DNA from: Rhodospirillales bacterium
GTDB taxonomy: Bacteria > Pseudomonadota > Alphaproteobacteria > Rhodospirillales > Magnetovibrionaceae
NCBI GenBank assembly: GCA_024653965.1
Contig: JANLGW010000060.1
Coordinates: forward strand, 1-38,722
Length of the DNA: 38,722 bases
Reading direction: 5' to 3'
Positions 19,209 through 27,779 of this stretch are shown here, one piece after another. The position numbers and the translations under genes are program-made. The notes below the pieces were generated by a model that saw only the letters and a program-made list of their open reading frames with translations, had not been told where the DNA came from and did no database searches. How positions within the stretch are numbered: position 1 is the stretch's first letter; every line of letters starts with the position of its first letter.

Positions 19209-19799
19209 TTAACCGCCGACCGCCTGCGCACAGGCTTCGATATGACGCGCGCGCACGGTGCCGGGTTTGTAATAGCCCCCGCCCGGCATCAGGCGGGCCA
19301 GATCGGCCTCGATCACGCGCCGCCCCGCCGCATCGATCATCGGCGCCTGACCGGGCAGGCCCTTGATCAGGGTCTGAATGGCGGTGCAGTCGGCGGCATC
19401 TTCGTCTTGGCCCATCTGCGCATCACTAACGGCGCTGGTGCGTAGCGTGTGGCCCAAGGTGTGGTGCGCACATTCGTGTTCCAGCCAAAACAGGCGCGAC
19501 ACCGCACGGTAGCGGTTCATGAGCTTGGGATTATAGATGATATTCAATTGCGTGCCGCCGGCCAAGCGCTCAGCCAGAGAAAGCATTGTCAGCTTTGGAT
19601 CGCTGATCACGCTCACGGGCAAGACCACCCTGCCCTTGCCCACCAGCACCCTGCACGCAAAGGCGCGGATCAGGGCATCGGCATCGGGCGGCGGCGCGGA
19701 CTGGGCCGAGACGGCGAACGCCGCCATAATTCCGCAGAGCGCCACCAGCAGCCTCCGCATCGCATGAACGGCTTTATCCCCCAACTTGCTTAATTTCAT
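19209..19799 (-). CDS. Exported HExxH putative zinc metallopeptidase
   Basis: A ~196-residue protein with a signal peptide-like N-terminus (hydrophobic LLVALCGIMAAFAVSA, cleavage near AQSA). The gluzincin-type zinc motif HECAH lies at residues 108-112, inside WLEHECAHHTLGH. The nearby EDAAD (133-137) could give the third zinc ligand, as in M48-like or other small peptidases. No TM helix follows, so the product is probably periplasmic. The protein is otherwise unrecognised. The start could also be 19811 or 19760; 19799 has GGATGAG eight bases upstream. It lies between rdgB and hemW on the opposite strand. Confidence 0.72.
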   Translation of the reverse strand: MKLSKLGDKAVHAMRRLLVALCGIMAAFAVSAQSAPPPDADALIRAFACRVLVGKGRVVLPVSVISDPKLTMLSLAERLAGGTQLNIIYNPKLMNRYRAVSRLFWLEHECAHHTLGHTLRTSAVSDAQMGQDEDAADCTAIQTLIKGLPGQAPMIDAAGRRVIEADLARLMPGGGYYKPGTVRARHIEACAQAVGG

Positions 19800-19882
19800 G
19801 CTATGGCTCATCCGTGCAATTTTCGCCCCCTTAACAAGACGCTGTTAAGCGCCCAATGTGTTCCCGAGTGTTCCCAACAGCC

Positions 19883-21037
19883 ATGAACTCAAAGCCCGCC
19901 CCGCTCGCCCTTTATGTGCATTGGCCCTGGTGCCTCTCCAAATGCCCGTACTGCGATTTCAACTCCCGCCCCGCAGACCCGGCGAATTTGCCCGAGGCGG
20001 CGTACCTAAACGCCATCACCGCCGAGCTAAATCATTACGCTAGCCAAACGAATGGCCGCAACCTCACCAGCATTTATTTTGGCGGTGGCACGCCGAGCCT
20101 GATGGAGCCCCAAACCGTGGCCCAAGTTGTTGAGTCCGCAAGCCGCCTGTGGGGGCTTCATTCTGACTGCGAAATCACCTTGGAAGCCAACCCAACCTCC
20201 GTCGAGGTGGCCAAATTGCGCGGTTTTCGCGCGGCGGGCGCAAACCGGGTCTCGGTCGGCGTGCAGGCGTTGAACGATGCCGACCTACGCGCCTTAGGCC
20301 GCGAACATTCCGCCACCCAGGCGTTACGCGCGCTCGACATCGCGGGCGCGGTCTTTGATCGTTTCACTTTCGATCTAATTTACGCGCGCCCGGAGCAAAC
20401 GTTGCGAGCGTGGGAAAAAGAACTGAGCCAAGCGCTGGCGGTGGGCAGCGATCATCTGTCGCTCTATCAATTGACTGTTGAGCCGGGTACGGAATTTTTC
20501 CGCCGCAACGTGCGCGAGGCCGACGAAGACCTGGCCGTTAAGCTTTTTTATCTCACGCAAGAGATGATGCAAGGGGCCGGCCTGCCCGCGTACGAGATTT
20601 CCAACCATGCCCGCCCGGGCGCACACAGCCGCCATAACCTCACCTATTGGACCGGCGGCGATTATGTCGGCATCGGCCCCGGCGCCCACGGGCGCATTCG
20701 TGATCAGGGTGTGACCTCGGCCACGCATCAAATCAGTGATCCGGCGCGCTGGCTGGAAGCGGCCACAAAACACGGCCACGGCACCGCCAAAGTGCGGATT
20801 TTGAGCGCTGCGGAACGCGCCGCCGAACTGCTGCTGACCGGGCTGCGCCTGCCCGAAGGTGTGTCGCGCGAGCGTTTTACCGAGCAATCAGGCCTCGACA
20901 TTATGCAAGCCCTAGACCCGCAAGGGCTTAAAATACTGGTGGATGCGGGTTTAGTCAAACTTGACGATAGCACACTATGCGTTAGCCCCGAAGGCCGCCT
21001 GACGCTCAACGCGATTTTAGAGCGCCTACTGGTTTAG
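19883..21037 (+). CDS. hemW: Radical SAM heme chaperone HemW
   Basis: A ~384-residue radical SAM protein once annotated as an oxygen-independent coproporphyrinogen oxidase; current knowledge makes it a heme-trafficking chaperone. The N-terminal YVHWPWCLSKCPYCDFNS holds the CxxxCxxC cluster motif with the HemW-type CPYCDF. FGGGTPSLM, TLEANPTS and RVSVGVQAL are the SAM-barrel motifs, and GIGPGAHGRI and a C-terminal HemN_C region follow. ATG 19883 is favoured over 19856 because the family starts just before LYVHWP; neither start has a good ribosome site. Its 3' end converges on the LpoA-like gene. Confidence 0.93.
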   Translation: MNSKPAPLALYVHWPWCLSKCPYCDFNSRPADPANLPEAAYLNAITAELNHYASQTNGRNLTSIYFGGGTPSLMEPQTVAQVVESASRLWGLHSDCEITLEANPTSVEVAKLRGFRAAGANRVSVGVQALNDADLRALGREHSATQALRALDIAGAVFDRFTFDLIYARPEQTLRAWEKELSQALAVGSDHLSLYQLTVEPGTEFFRRNVREADEDLAVKLFYLTQEMMQGAGLPAYEISNHARPGAHSRHNLTYWTGGDYVGIGPGAHGRIRDQGVTSATHQISDPARWLEAATKHGHGTAKVRILSAAERAAELLLTGLRLPEGVSRERFTEQSGLDIMQALDPQGLKILVDAGLVKLDDSTLCVSPEGRLTLNAILERLLV

Positions 21038-21061
21038 ACGCTAACGCCTGACTGTTGAAGT

Positions 21062-22552
21062 CTAATAATTGGGAAAAGCTTTCGGCGCGGGGTCAATCAC
21101 GACAGCCGCGCGCCGCCCAACTTCCAGCACCGCTAGGCCGCGTTCGGCCGCGCCATCGGCGTGAAAGCGGAAAATGCCGTCACGCCCGATATAACCGCCC
21201 GGCTGCGATAAGCTGGCATGACTAAAAGGACCGTCATAGCCTTGATCCTGACTGCCGAGCACCACCGCCAGGGCGGTCGCGTCGTAGGCCAGCGTCGCCA
21301 AACGGTGCGGGCGCTGGCCAAATGCGGCAAAATATTGGTCGGAAAAAGCCTGACGCACGGCGGGGTCGGGGGCCGCATACCAGCCGCCGATCAGCGCCGG
21401 CTCGCCGCCGAGACCCTGCTCGTCCCACTGGCCGGTACCGAGAATTTTCACCTGCTTAGGGTCAATGTCGTAATACGGCAGCAGTGCCGCCACCGCCACC
21501 AGACGCTTACCGCCATCGGCCACCAGCAACGCATCGAACGGCACATCGCCGATGGTTTGCAGGTTTTCCAGGCGCTTCAGCGCCAATTGCGACACTTCAT
21601 CGTCATGCGCCTCCAGGGTGCGGCGCTGTTCTTCCAAGGCCCGACGGCGTTCTTCATAGTTGGCTATGTCTTTAACCGGCGCGGAGAACTCGCCCGCTTG
21701 CGGATCGTAAAATTCAGCCCGCACCACCTCGACGCCCAAGCGCACCGAGACACCGTGCATCGCGCCCAGCACCGCATCGCCATAAGGCCCGCGCGGCGCA
21801 AGCAGGGCAAAGCGCCGCGCCCCTTTCGTTGCGGCATATTCCACCACCCGGCGCACTTCGTCACCGGGGAAAAAGCCCATGGTGTAAATGCCGTCACCCA
21901 CCACCGTGCGGTCGGATGAAAACGCCACCACCGGCACGCTTGCGGCGCGCGCGATATCGGCCACGGCGCGCACCGACGACGCCAGCAACGGGCCGACGAT
22001 CATCGTCGCTCCATCGGCCACCGCCAGACGCGCGGCTTCGGCGGCGCCTTCCGACGTGCCTTTGGTGTCTTGCACCAGCAATTCAAAATTCTGCCCGGCA
22101 AAATCAAACAAAGCCATCTGGGCGGCATTCAGCAGCGCAGCGCCCACGATCTGGTTGGGGCCGGATAACGGCAAAAGTACGGCAACCCGCAGCCCGCGTG
22201 CCTGCGGCACCGAAGGCGGTTCAAGAATTTGCCCGTCTTCGCTGCGCGGAATGCTGCCAAGCAAGGCTTCCAGCGACGGCAACATGGGTGGCCGATCACC
22301 GGACGATTCGCCGGACGGCGCACCGACTTGTCCTTGCGGCGCATAAGGCGGAAGCCCGCCCGGCTGGGCGGTCGAAGATTGGGCCGAAGATTTCGGCGGC
22401 ACATTGATCGGTTTGGGCTTGCCGCCAATGCCTTCAACACCAAGCTGCGCGCACGCCGCCAAGACGCCGCCCACCACCAGGATGGCGATAGCCGGCGTCA
22501 AACGGGCGCAACGTACACGAAGCGGTTGCAAAAAACGGGTTACGGGCGTCAT
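21062..22552 (-). CDS. LpoA-like penicillin-binding-protein activator lipoprotein
   Basis: A 496-residue lipoprotein. The hydrophobic segment AIAILVVGGVLAAC has lipobox LAAC and is followed by a Pro/Gln/Ser-rich linker (residues ~40-115). A periplasmic-binding-protein type 1 fold (~120-490) comes next, with VAVLLPLSGPNQIVGAALLNAAQMA at its start and TLAYDATALAVVL near its end. This architecture is that of alphaproteobacterial 'penicillin-binding protein activator' (LpoA/YraM relatives), which in gammaproteobacteria reaches from the outer membrane to PBP1A. ATG 22552 follows GGAGG by 11 bases. It diverges from yraN, as in the E. coli lpoA-yraN region, but rsmI is absent here. Confidence 0.85.
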   Translation of the reverse strand: MTPVTRFLQPLRVRCARLTPAIAILVVGGVLAACAQLGVEGIGGKPKPINVPPKSSAQSSTAQPGGLPPYAPQGQVGAPSGESSGDRPPMLPSLEALLGSIPRSEDGQILEPPSVPQARGLRVAVLLPLSGPNQIVGAALLNAAQMALFDFAGQNFELLVQDTKGTSEGAAEAARLAVADGATMIVGPLLASSVRAVADIARAASVPVVAFSSDRTVVGDGIYTMGFFPGDEVRRVVEYAATKGARRFALLAPRGPYGDAVLGAMHGVSVRLGVEVVRAEFYDPQAGEFSAPVKDIANYEERRRALEEQRRTLEAHDDEVSQLALKRLENLQTIGDVPFDALLVADGGKRLVAVAALLPYYDIDPKQVKILGTGQWDEQGLGGEPALIGGWYAAPDPAVRQAFSDQYFAAFGQRPHRLATLAYDATALAVVLGSQDQGYDGPFSHASLSQPGGYIGRDGIFRFHADGAAERGLAVLEVGRRAAVVIDPAPKAFPNY

Positions 22553-22641
22553 CGACGCTGAAGCCTCCGAAAAAACCTGCTAGCTTAGGCGCAGGCCAAA
22601 TCCATACAAAATGATGGCTGTAGGGTAGCGGGAGGCGCGGC

Positions 22642-23043
22642 ATGAGTAAACCATCCGATGATCGAAAACCTGCCGAAAACCACAAAAAACGTGCGCAACG
22701 CCGCGGCCTTTGGGCGGAAGGGTTGGCGCGGTTATACCTGCGCCTTCACGGGCGGCGCATTCTGGCGCACAATTTCAAAACGCCCGTGGGCGAAATCGAC
22801 ATCATCGCCCGCCGGGGCAACCTGATTTCGTTCGTCGAAGTGAAAGCCCGCAAAGACGCGGCCACCGCCGCACTGGCCATCCATGCCCACCAACAAGGGC
22901 GCATCATCCGTGCGGCACAGGTGTTTTTGCTGCAAAACCCGGCGCTGGGCCATTGCGACATTCGCTTTGACGTGGCGCTGGTCAGCGGCCCGCTGAGCCT
23001 CACCTATATGGCCGATGCGTGGTCGGCAAGGGTCGACGATTGA
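22642..23043 (+). CDS. yraN: YraN/UPF0102 family endonuclease-like protein
   Basis: A 133-residue small PD-(D/E)XK-fold protein. The family motifs are present: RGLWAEGLARLYLRLHGRRILAHNF, then GEIDIIARRGNLISFVEVKAR with catalytic-type Asp, Glu and Lys. The C-terminal RFDVALV follows. The biochemical role is unsettled; structural relatives are Holliday-junction or restriction-type nucleases. The ATG follows GGGAGG. The neighbourhood (LpoA-like gene upstream, BON lipoprotein downstream) matches the lpoA-yraN-diaA-yraP order of gammaproteobacteria minus diaA, which supports the assignment. Confidence 0.93.
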   Translation: MSKPSDDRKPAENHKKRAQRRGLWAEGLARLYLRLHGRRILAHNFKTPVGEIDIIARRGNLISFVEVKARKDAATAALAIHAHQQGRIIRAAQVFLLQNPALGHCDIRFDVALVSGPLSLTYMADAWSARVDD

Positions 23044-23146
23044 CGTTTTTCGCCTTTTTTCTGCCGCCCTTTTCTGAGATTGTCACCGCTTATTAACCCG
23101 CAGCCCTTATCTTTGAGTTCCGATTTAACCGACATTGAGAAATTTC

Positions 23147-23857
23147 ATGAAGCCATCCGCCTTGCATTTATCGATTTTCAGTCTCGGCTGCGCCCTAATC
23201 TTGGGCGCCTGCGCGCCGGTAGGCGCGGTCATGGGCGCGGGCGCGGCATCGGGCCTTGCGGCCTATCAAGAGCGCGGCATCGATGGCGTGGCGCGTGATC
23301 TTGGCACATCCAGCCGCATCCTCGACATGTACTTCCGCCACGACCATGCCTTGCTCAAAGACATCAGCATCGAAGTTTATGAAGGCCGCGCGCTTCTGAC
23401 CGGCTTGGTCGCCAATGAAACGATCCGCGCCGACGCGGTGCGCCTAGCGTGGCAAGCCGACGGCGTTACCGACGTGATCAACGAAATCCGCGTGACCTCC
23501 GAGGGCAACGCGTTCGATACGGCCCGCGACGCCTGGATTTCTTCCCGGCTGCAGGCCGAACTGACCTTCGACGAACAGGTCTATGCCATCAATTACGCCG
23601 TCGAAACCGTCGCCGGCACGGTGTACCTGATCGGCATTGCACAAAACGAAGAAGAACTTGAGCGCGTGAAAAATCATGCGCGCTCGATTTCCTACGTCCA
23701 GCACATCGTCAGTCACGTGCGCGTTAAATCTTCGTCTTCATCGCCATTGTATTCGTCGTCGACTTCATCACCCGTGTCGGATTCGCCCGCGCCGTCTTCA
23801 TCCCCGTCTTCACCTTCGTCGTCTTCGGAGGCGGTAACGTCGGTGCCGCTCGAATAA
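23147..23857 (+). CDS. BON-domain outer-membrane lipoprotein, DolP/YraP-like
   Basis: A ~236-residue lipoprotein. The signal ends in lipobox LGAC (near residue 20), followed by a short Gly/Ala-rich segment. Two BON domains follow (about residues 60-125, with VYEGRALLTGLV and GVTDVINEIRV, and 130-200, with VETVAGTVYLIGIAQNEEELERV and VQHIVSHVRV). DolP in E. coli supports outer-membrane integrity and septal amidase activity; the synteny with LpoA and YraN favours the same role. The last ~38 residues are an unusual Ser/Pro-rich tail absent from typical DolP. ATG 23147 follows GAGA; TTG 23135 is a less likely alternative. Confidence 0.85.
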   Translation: MKPSALHLSIFSLGCALILGACAPVGAVMGAGAASGLAAYQERGIDGVARDLGTSSRILDMYFRHDHALLKDISIEVYEGRALLTGLVANETIRADAVRLAWQADGVTDVINEIRVTSEGNAFDTARDAWISSRLQAELTFDEQVYAINYAVETVAGTVYLIGIAQNEEELERVKNHARSISYVQHIVSHVRVKSSSSSPLYSSSTSSPVSDSPAPSSSPSSPSSSSEAVTSVPLE

Positions 23858-23916
23858 CCGGCGTCCATCAGGGGCGATTTTCAGTCTAAGTCCACGTCCA
23901 AGTCTAAGGCCAAGCC

Positions 23917-24762
23917 ATGACCCTTCGTGATACGCTCATCCACCTTGGCGCACAGCCCGACGATCAGATCATTTTGGCCGAAACGGCGCTGATGCTCGCG
24001 CTGTGGGCCGAGCCGACGTTGGAGTTAGGCCCCTATCATCGCCACCTGCAGGCCTTGAGCGAAGACGCACAAAATTATCTGCACGACGACGACGCGAGCG
24101 TGCTCTTAAGCGCCGAAGCGGCCCGGCAAATCATTCATCGCCGTTACGGTTACACCGGCATCTTGCAACCCGGCGACCCCGGCGAACAGGGCGACGGCGC
24201 CAACCTCGCCCGAACCATCGACAAACGCCGGGGCGGCGCGATGGCGCTCGGCATTTTATATCACCACGTTTTTACCGCCTTAGGGCTAATCGTCGAAATT
24301 CTCGATTTTCCCGCCCGGCCCTTGGTGCGCATCGAAGACAAACACGGCCAGCGCCTAGTGCTGGACCCGGTCGACGGCGGGCGCTCGATCGATGCCCGCG
24401 GGCTGCGCGAATTGTATCGCCACTACCGGGGCGGCGACGGCGCGCTTGATCCGTTCAGCCTATCGTCGTTGAACCAACGCGACGTATTGATCGCCCTGCA
24501 AGATCAAATCAAGGTGCATCATTTGCGTCTGGCTGCGCCCGAAGCGGCGCTGGCGGCGCTGGAAGCGGCATTGCTGATCGCGCCCAACCATGCCCGGCTG
24601 TGGCGCGAAGCGGGGCTGTTGCACGCTAGGCTCGATCATGTCGGCGACGCCATCGCGGCCTTGAGGCATTTTTTAGATTTGCCGGGAGGCGAGGCGCACC
24701 GCTATACCGTTTCTCAGTTGTTGCAACAGCTGCAAAACCGCGAGGATAAAAAACCGTCATGA
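23917..24762 (+). CDS. SirB1/transglutaminase-like protein with C-terminal TPR
   Basis: A 281-residue cytoplasmic protein of the SirB1 family (transglutaminase-like fold, function unclear). The N-terminal half has ALMLALWAEP and LSAEAARQIIHRRYGYTG. The central RRGGAMALGILYHHVFTALGL and VEILDFPARPLVRI blocks are the family core, but the usual Cys nucleophile region reads GAMALG, so protease or transglutaminase activity is doubtful. The C-terminus (~205-275) has two TPR-like helix pairs (ALAALEAALLIAPNHARLW, AIAALRHFLDLPGGEA). Its TGA overlaps the gshB ATG (ATGA at 24759-24762), so translation is probably coupled. Confidence 0.82.
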   Translation: MTLRDTLIHLGAQPDDQIILAETALMLALWAEPTLELGPYHRHLQALSEDAQNYLHDDDASVLLSAEAARQIIHRRYGYTGILQPGDPGEQGDGANLARTIDKRRGGAMALGILYHHVFTALGLIVEILDFPARPLVRIEDKHGQRLVLDPVDGGRSIDARGLRELYRHYRGGDGALDPFSLSSLNQRDVLIALQDQIKVHHLRLAAPEAALAALEAALLIAPNHARLWREAGLLHARLDHVGDAIAALRHFLDLPGGEAHRYTVSQLLQQLQNREDKKPS

Positions 24763-25703
24763 GCCTTAAAGTCGCCCTGCAAATGGACTTCGTCGAAACC
24801 TTAAACATCGACGCCGATTCCACCTTCGTCATCGGCTTGGAGGCTCAGGCGCGCGGCTACGAGCTGTTTTATTACCACCCCGACCAGTTGATGATGGAAG
24901 ACGGTCGGGTGATGGCGCGTGCGCAGCGTTTAAACCTGCGCCGCGAATTGGGCAACCACTACACGTTGGGCCAAGCGGAACTGACCGATCTTTCCACCTT
25001 GGACGTGGTGTGGCTGCGCCAGGATCCGCCGTTCGACATGGCGTATCTGACCACCACCTATCTGTTGGAGCGCCTGCAGCCAAAAACGTTGGTGGTCAAC
25101 AATCCGATGGAAGTGCGGGGCAATCCGGAAAAACTCTATATCGCCCAGTTTCCCGATTTGATCCCGCCCACGCTGATCAGCCGCGATACGGCGGCGATCC
25201 GGGCGTTTCGCGAAAAACACGGCGACATCATCGTCAAGCCGCTGTACGGCAATGGCGGCTGGGGGGTGTTCCACATTGCCCCGGGGGATGAAAACTTAAA
25301 TACATTGCTTGAAATGCATATGGCCGCATCGCGCGAACCGCTGGTGGTGCAGGCCTACATTCCGGCGGTGCGCCAGGGCGACAAACGCATCATCTTGATC
25401 GATGGCGAGCCGAAGGGCGCGATTAACCGCGTGCCACCCGAAGGCGAGGCGCGTTCCAACATGCATGCGGGCGGCACGCCACAACCGTGTACGCTCAATA
25501 AACGCGACCTGGAAATCTGCGCCGCCATCGGCCCGGACTTGCGCCAACGCGGGCTGCTTTTTGCAGGCATCGACGTGATCGGCGGTTATCTGACCGAGAT
25601 CAACGTCACCTCGCCCACCGGCTTGCAGGAAATCCGCCGTTTTGACGGCGTGGCGCTGGAACAAGACATCTGGAACGCCATCGAGGCCCGCCTAAAGGCC
25701 TAA
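24759..25703 (+). CDS. gshB: Glutathione synthetase
   Basis: A 314-residue ATP-grasp ligase joining gamma-glutamylcysteine and glycine. The prokaryotic GshB N-terminus is MSLKVALQMDFVETLNIDADSTF. VWLRQDPPFDMAYL, the ATP-grasp lysine segment IIVKPLYGNGGWGVF, and the C-terminal metal and substrate motifs GIDVIGGYLTEINVTSPTGLQEI are all present. The length is standard (~315). Its ATG overlaps the upstream stop. Glutathione made here would support redox balance. It ends convergent with the NTF2-like gene across a short hairpin. Confidence 0.97.
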   Translation: MSLKVALQMDFVETLNIDADSTFVIGLEAQARGYELFYYHPDQLMMEDGRVMARAQRLNLRRELGNHYTLGQAELTDLSTLDVVWLRQDPPFDMAYLTTTYLLERLQPKTLVVNNPMEVRGNPEKLYIAQFPDLIPPTLISRDTAAIRAFREKHGDIIVKPLYGNGGWGVFHIAPGDENLNTLLEMHMAASREPLVVQAYIPAVRQGDKRIILIDGEPKGAINRVPPEGEARSNMHAGGTPQPCTLNKRDLEICAAIGPDLRQRGLLFAGIDVIGGYLTEINVTSPTGLQEIRRFDGVALEQDIWNAIEARLKA

Positions 25704-25708
25704 AGTCT

Positions 25709-25727
25709 ACGCCTAAACCTTAGGCGT
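25709..25727. terminator. Short perfect hairpin between convergent gshB and the NTF2-like gene
   Basis: ACGCCTAA (25709-25716) pairs with TTAGGCGT (25720-25727) around ACC. The minus-strand stop codon lies within it. There is no T run. Confidence 0.45.
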
Positions 25728-26094
25728 TAGGCCCCAGCAGTTCCGCCAAACGGATGGTCCACGCACCGGCGCGGTTTTTCACCAACACATATAAATAGGC
25801 GTAAGCCTCCACCGTTTCGCCGCCTGCATCTTGCAACACATAGGCGACGGTGGCGGTGGCGTGATCCGGGCCGGACAAGCTGTAATCGCGCACCTGAACA
25901 TCGACCGCAATCACGCCCCGGGTGCGCAGCGTCGCCAGAAAACCTTCCAGGTGCTGAGCCAATTCATCGGCGTCGATGATCGCGTCCGCACCGGCCTGAT
26001 TGACGATCAGGCACGGATAGGCGAAGTGGCGCTCGATTTCTGCCGCATCATGCGCCAAAAACGCCGCGGCATACGTTTCAAAGTAGCGTTGCAC
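25720..26094 (-). CDS. NTF2-like/SnoaL-type small protein
   Basis: A 124-residue cone-shaped NTF2-like fold: the helix MQRYFETYAAAFLAHDAAEIERHFAYPCLIV, then beta strands with VIAVDVQVRDYSLSGPDHATATVAYVLQDAGGETVEAYAYLYVLVKNRAGAW split across strands 3-6, ending AELLG. Such proteins act as small-ligand binders, isomerases or immunity factors; nothing here fixes the ligand. The start is GTG 26094, preceded by AAGGGC at nine bases. It is the last of five minus-strand genes that begin at 28670, though 74 bases separate it from the next and cotranscription is unproven. Confidence 0.65.
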   Translation of the reverse strand: MQRYFETYAAAFLAHDAAEIERHFAYPCLIVNQAGADAIIDADELAQHLEGFLATLRTRGVIAVDVQVRDYSLSGPDHATATVAYVLQDAGGETVEAYAYLYVLVKNRAGAWTIRLAELLGPNA

Positions 26095-26168
26095 GTTTTT
26101 TGCCCTTCACTTTTTGCGCCTCAACGGGGCCGCCCGGTATTCAAGGTTATATAGGCAACTCTTGCCGC

Positions 26169-26846
26169 TTATACGAGCTCTGCCCGGTCTTTTTTACCGC
26201 TCATATTTTCCGTTTGGCGTTGCGTTTCCGACTTCCGGTCCTCGGCAATTTCTTGATGCGCCAACAGCGGGCCTAAACCCATCTTCCCTTGCAACAGCCC
26301 GCCGCCTTGCACACCGCTTTGTATCGTCGTGGCCTGCATCGACACGGTGGTCGTGCGCACGCTGAGCTCCGCCTTGTGCACGATGCCCACCGTATGCTGG
26401 TTTTGATCTTTGCCCTGGCTCTTTAACGCGGCGCTGGCCGCCATGCGTTTGATGATTTCGTTATCGACGATCTTTTCCACCTGGGCACGCTGTTCGGGCG
26501 ACATCGCGCTTAGGTCTTCCTCCGAATAACCCATGGCTTCCAAGATCTTTTTGCGCAGCTCTTTGAGTTTTTCTTCTTGCAGATCATCGACGAACGCAAC
26601 GAAGCCCTTTTCGCGAATGCGCTCGATCAGCGTCGGTTCATCTTCTTTAGCGGGCGTGTCTTCTTTCGTTTTGCTCGGCGCGGCAGCGCTGCTGTCCGTC
26701 ATCTGGGCCGTCATCTGAGCCGCCGCCTGGGCGAGGGCATCGCCGAACGACGTTGCCGCCTCCGTCCCATCCGTCCCGGCCTGAACACCAGACTGAACAT
26801 AAGACGCCATCTGGGTGGCGAACGGATTGGTGTGATCGATTTTCAT
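26169..26846 (-). CDS. Unknown charged helical cytoplasmic protein
   Basis: A 225-residue protein with no signal peptide, no membrane helix and no family I recognise. The N-terminus is Ala/Thr/Gln-rich (residues 1-60). A Lys/Glu-rich segment (60-75) precedes a predicted helical core (76-145) with IREKGFVAFVDDLQEEKLKE and LEAMGYSEEDLSAMSPEQRAQVEKIVDNEI. The C-terminus is Gly/Gln-rich and polar. The EDLSAMSPEQRAQVE motif resembles short helical segments of flagellar or export-associated proteins, but that is weak. ATG 26846 follows AGGAG. It is located between the Crp/Fnr regulator and the NTF2-like gene. Confidence 0.7.
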   Translation of the reverse strand: MKIDHTNPFATQMASYVQSGVQAGTDGTEAATSFGDALAQAAAQMTAQMTDSSAAAPSKTKEDTPAKEDEPTLIERIREKGFVAFVDDLQEEKLKELRKKILEAMGYSEEDLSAMSPEQRAQVEKIVDNEIIKRMAASAALKSQGKDQNQHTVGIVHKAELSVRTTTVSMQATTIQSGVQGGGLLQGKMGLGPLLAHQEIAEDRKSETQRQTENMSGKKDRAELV

Positions 26847-26968
26847 GGCTTTTCTCCTACTGGACGTGCGTGCACATTTTGCCGCTTAAGCGGCCCATAG
26901 ACGAGATGCAAGCAAAGGCCATGCCACGGATTTTAGAGTTAGGACTTGAAGATAAGATGACGCGGCGC

Positions 26969-27631
26969 TTAAACCGATCCCGCTTTGGCGCATTTGGCCA
27001 GGGCGCTTAAATCAAGCAGGCGCAGCCGCCCGCGCCCCGTTTCCACCAAGCCGGAGGCAACCCATTCGCCCACCTGCCGCGCCACCACTTCGCGGGTGGT
27101 GCCGATGTGATGGGCCAGTTCTTGCTGGGTGCCCAGCACCAGGCCTTCGCTGGATGCGTGAGTGAGCAAAAAGGCCGCGAGGCGCTGATCTAAGCGCGTG
27201 GTGTGTACCTCTTCCAACTCGGCCATCAGGCGAAACACCGCCGTCGATAACGCGCGCACGGTCAAATCTTGAATACCGCGCTCACGCTCGAACAAGGTGC
27301 GATAGAGTTGGCCGGGCACGATGCCCACGACCGTATCGGCGGCGGCCTCGACCCATGCCGGATAGAGCAGATCGTTAAACAGGCTGTTCAGCGCCAACAC
27401 GCAGGTTTCACCGGGGCGGATGAAATACAGCGTCGCTTCTTTGCCGCCGGGGCCGAAGGTATAAACGCGCAGCTGCCCGTGCAGCACAAAATACGCGCCC
27501 GAAACCGTGTGGCCCTTTTCGATCACCGCCCTGCCGCGATGCAAGGTGCGGCGCACCAAACGCTTTTGCAGCAACGCCTGGGCATCCTTGGATAGTTCGC
27601 TATAGAACTTTAGGGTATCAAGCTCCGCCAC
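26969..27631 (-). CDS. Crp/Fnr-family transcriptional regulator
   Basis: A 220-residue regulator. The N-terminal cyclic-nucleotide-binding-like beta barrel (residues ~20-115) has GRAVIEKGHTVSGAYFVLHGQLRVYTFGPGGKEATLYFIRPGETCVLALNSLF. The dimer helix is ~115-150. The C-terminal Crp-type helix-turn-helix is ~165-205, with TQQELAHHIGTTREVVARQVGEW. Cys99-like residues are few, so an FNR-type 4Fe-4S sensor is unlikely. The canonical cAMP-pocket pattern is not obvious either, so the signal is unknown. The start is GTG 27631 with AGAGG five bases upstream. It follows the DUF4142 gene after a 148-base hairpin-rich gap. Confidence 0.9.
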   Translation of the reverse strand: MAELDTLKFYSELSKDAQALLQKRLVRRTLHRGRAVIEKGHTVSGAYFVLHGQLRVYTFGPGGKEATLYFIRPGETCVLALNSLFNDLLYPAWVEAAADTVVGIVPGQLYRTLFERERGIQDLTVRALSTAVFRLMAELEEVHTTRLDQRLAAFLLTHASSEGLVLGTQQELAHHIGTTREVVARQVGEWVASGLVETGRGRLRLLDLSALAKCAKAGSV

Positions 27632-27669
27632 ACCATCCTCTTATTTTATTTCGTTTAGGCGGACGCAAA

Positions 27670-27762
27670 CGGCGTCCGGTCCAGGGGCCCCCGGGAAGTT
27701 CCCGGAAAGACTATTGTGCCTGGACCGAACGCCGCCGCCAAGGGGTAGGGCGACCTTGGCGG
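27670..27762. repeat. Nested inverted-repeat element between the DUF4142 and Crp/Fnr genes
   Basis: Outer arms at 27670-27685 and 27719-27734 pair at 15 of 16 positions. They enclose a perfect CCGGGAA-G-TTCCCGG hairpin (27691-27705). A further perfect pair, CCGCCAAGG (27735-27743) and CCTTGGCGG (27754-27762), follows directly. It could be a processing or termination structure, or a small non-autonomous repeat element. Confidence 0.6.
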
Positions 27763-27779
27763 TATTTGGGGCGGTATTT

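Noticed and set aside
23735-23857. CRISPR-like or tandem repeat array
   Set aside because: The triplet-rich repeats are in frame within the lipoprotein gene and encode its Ser-rich tail.
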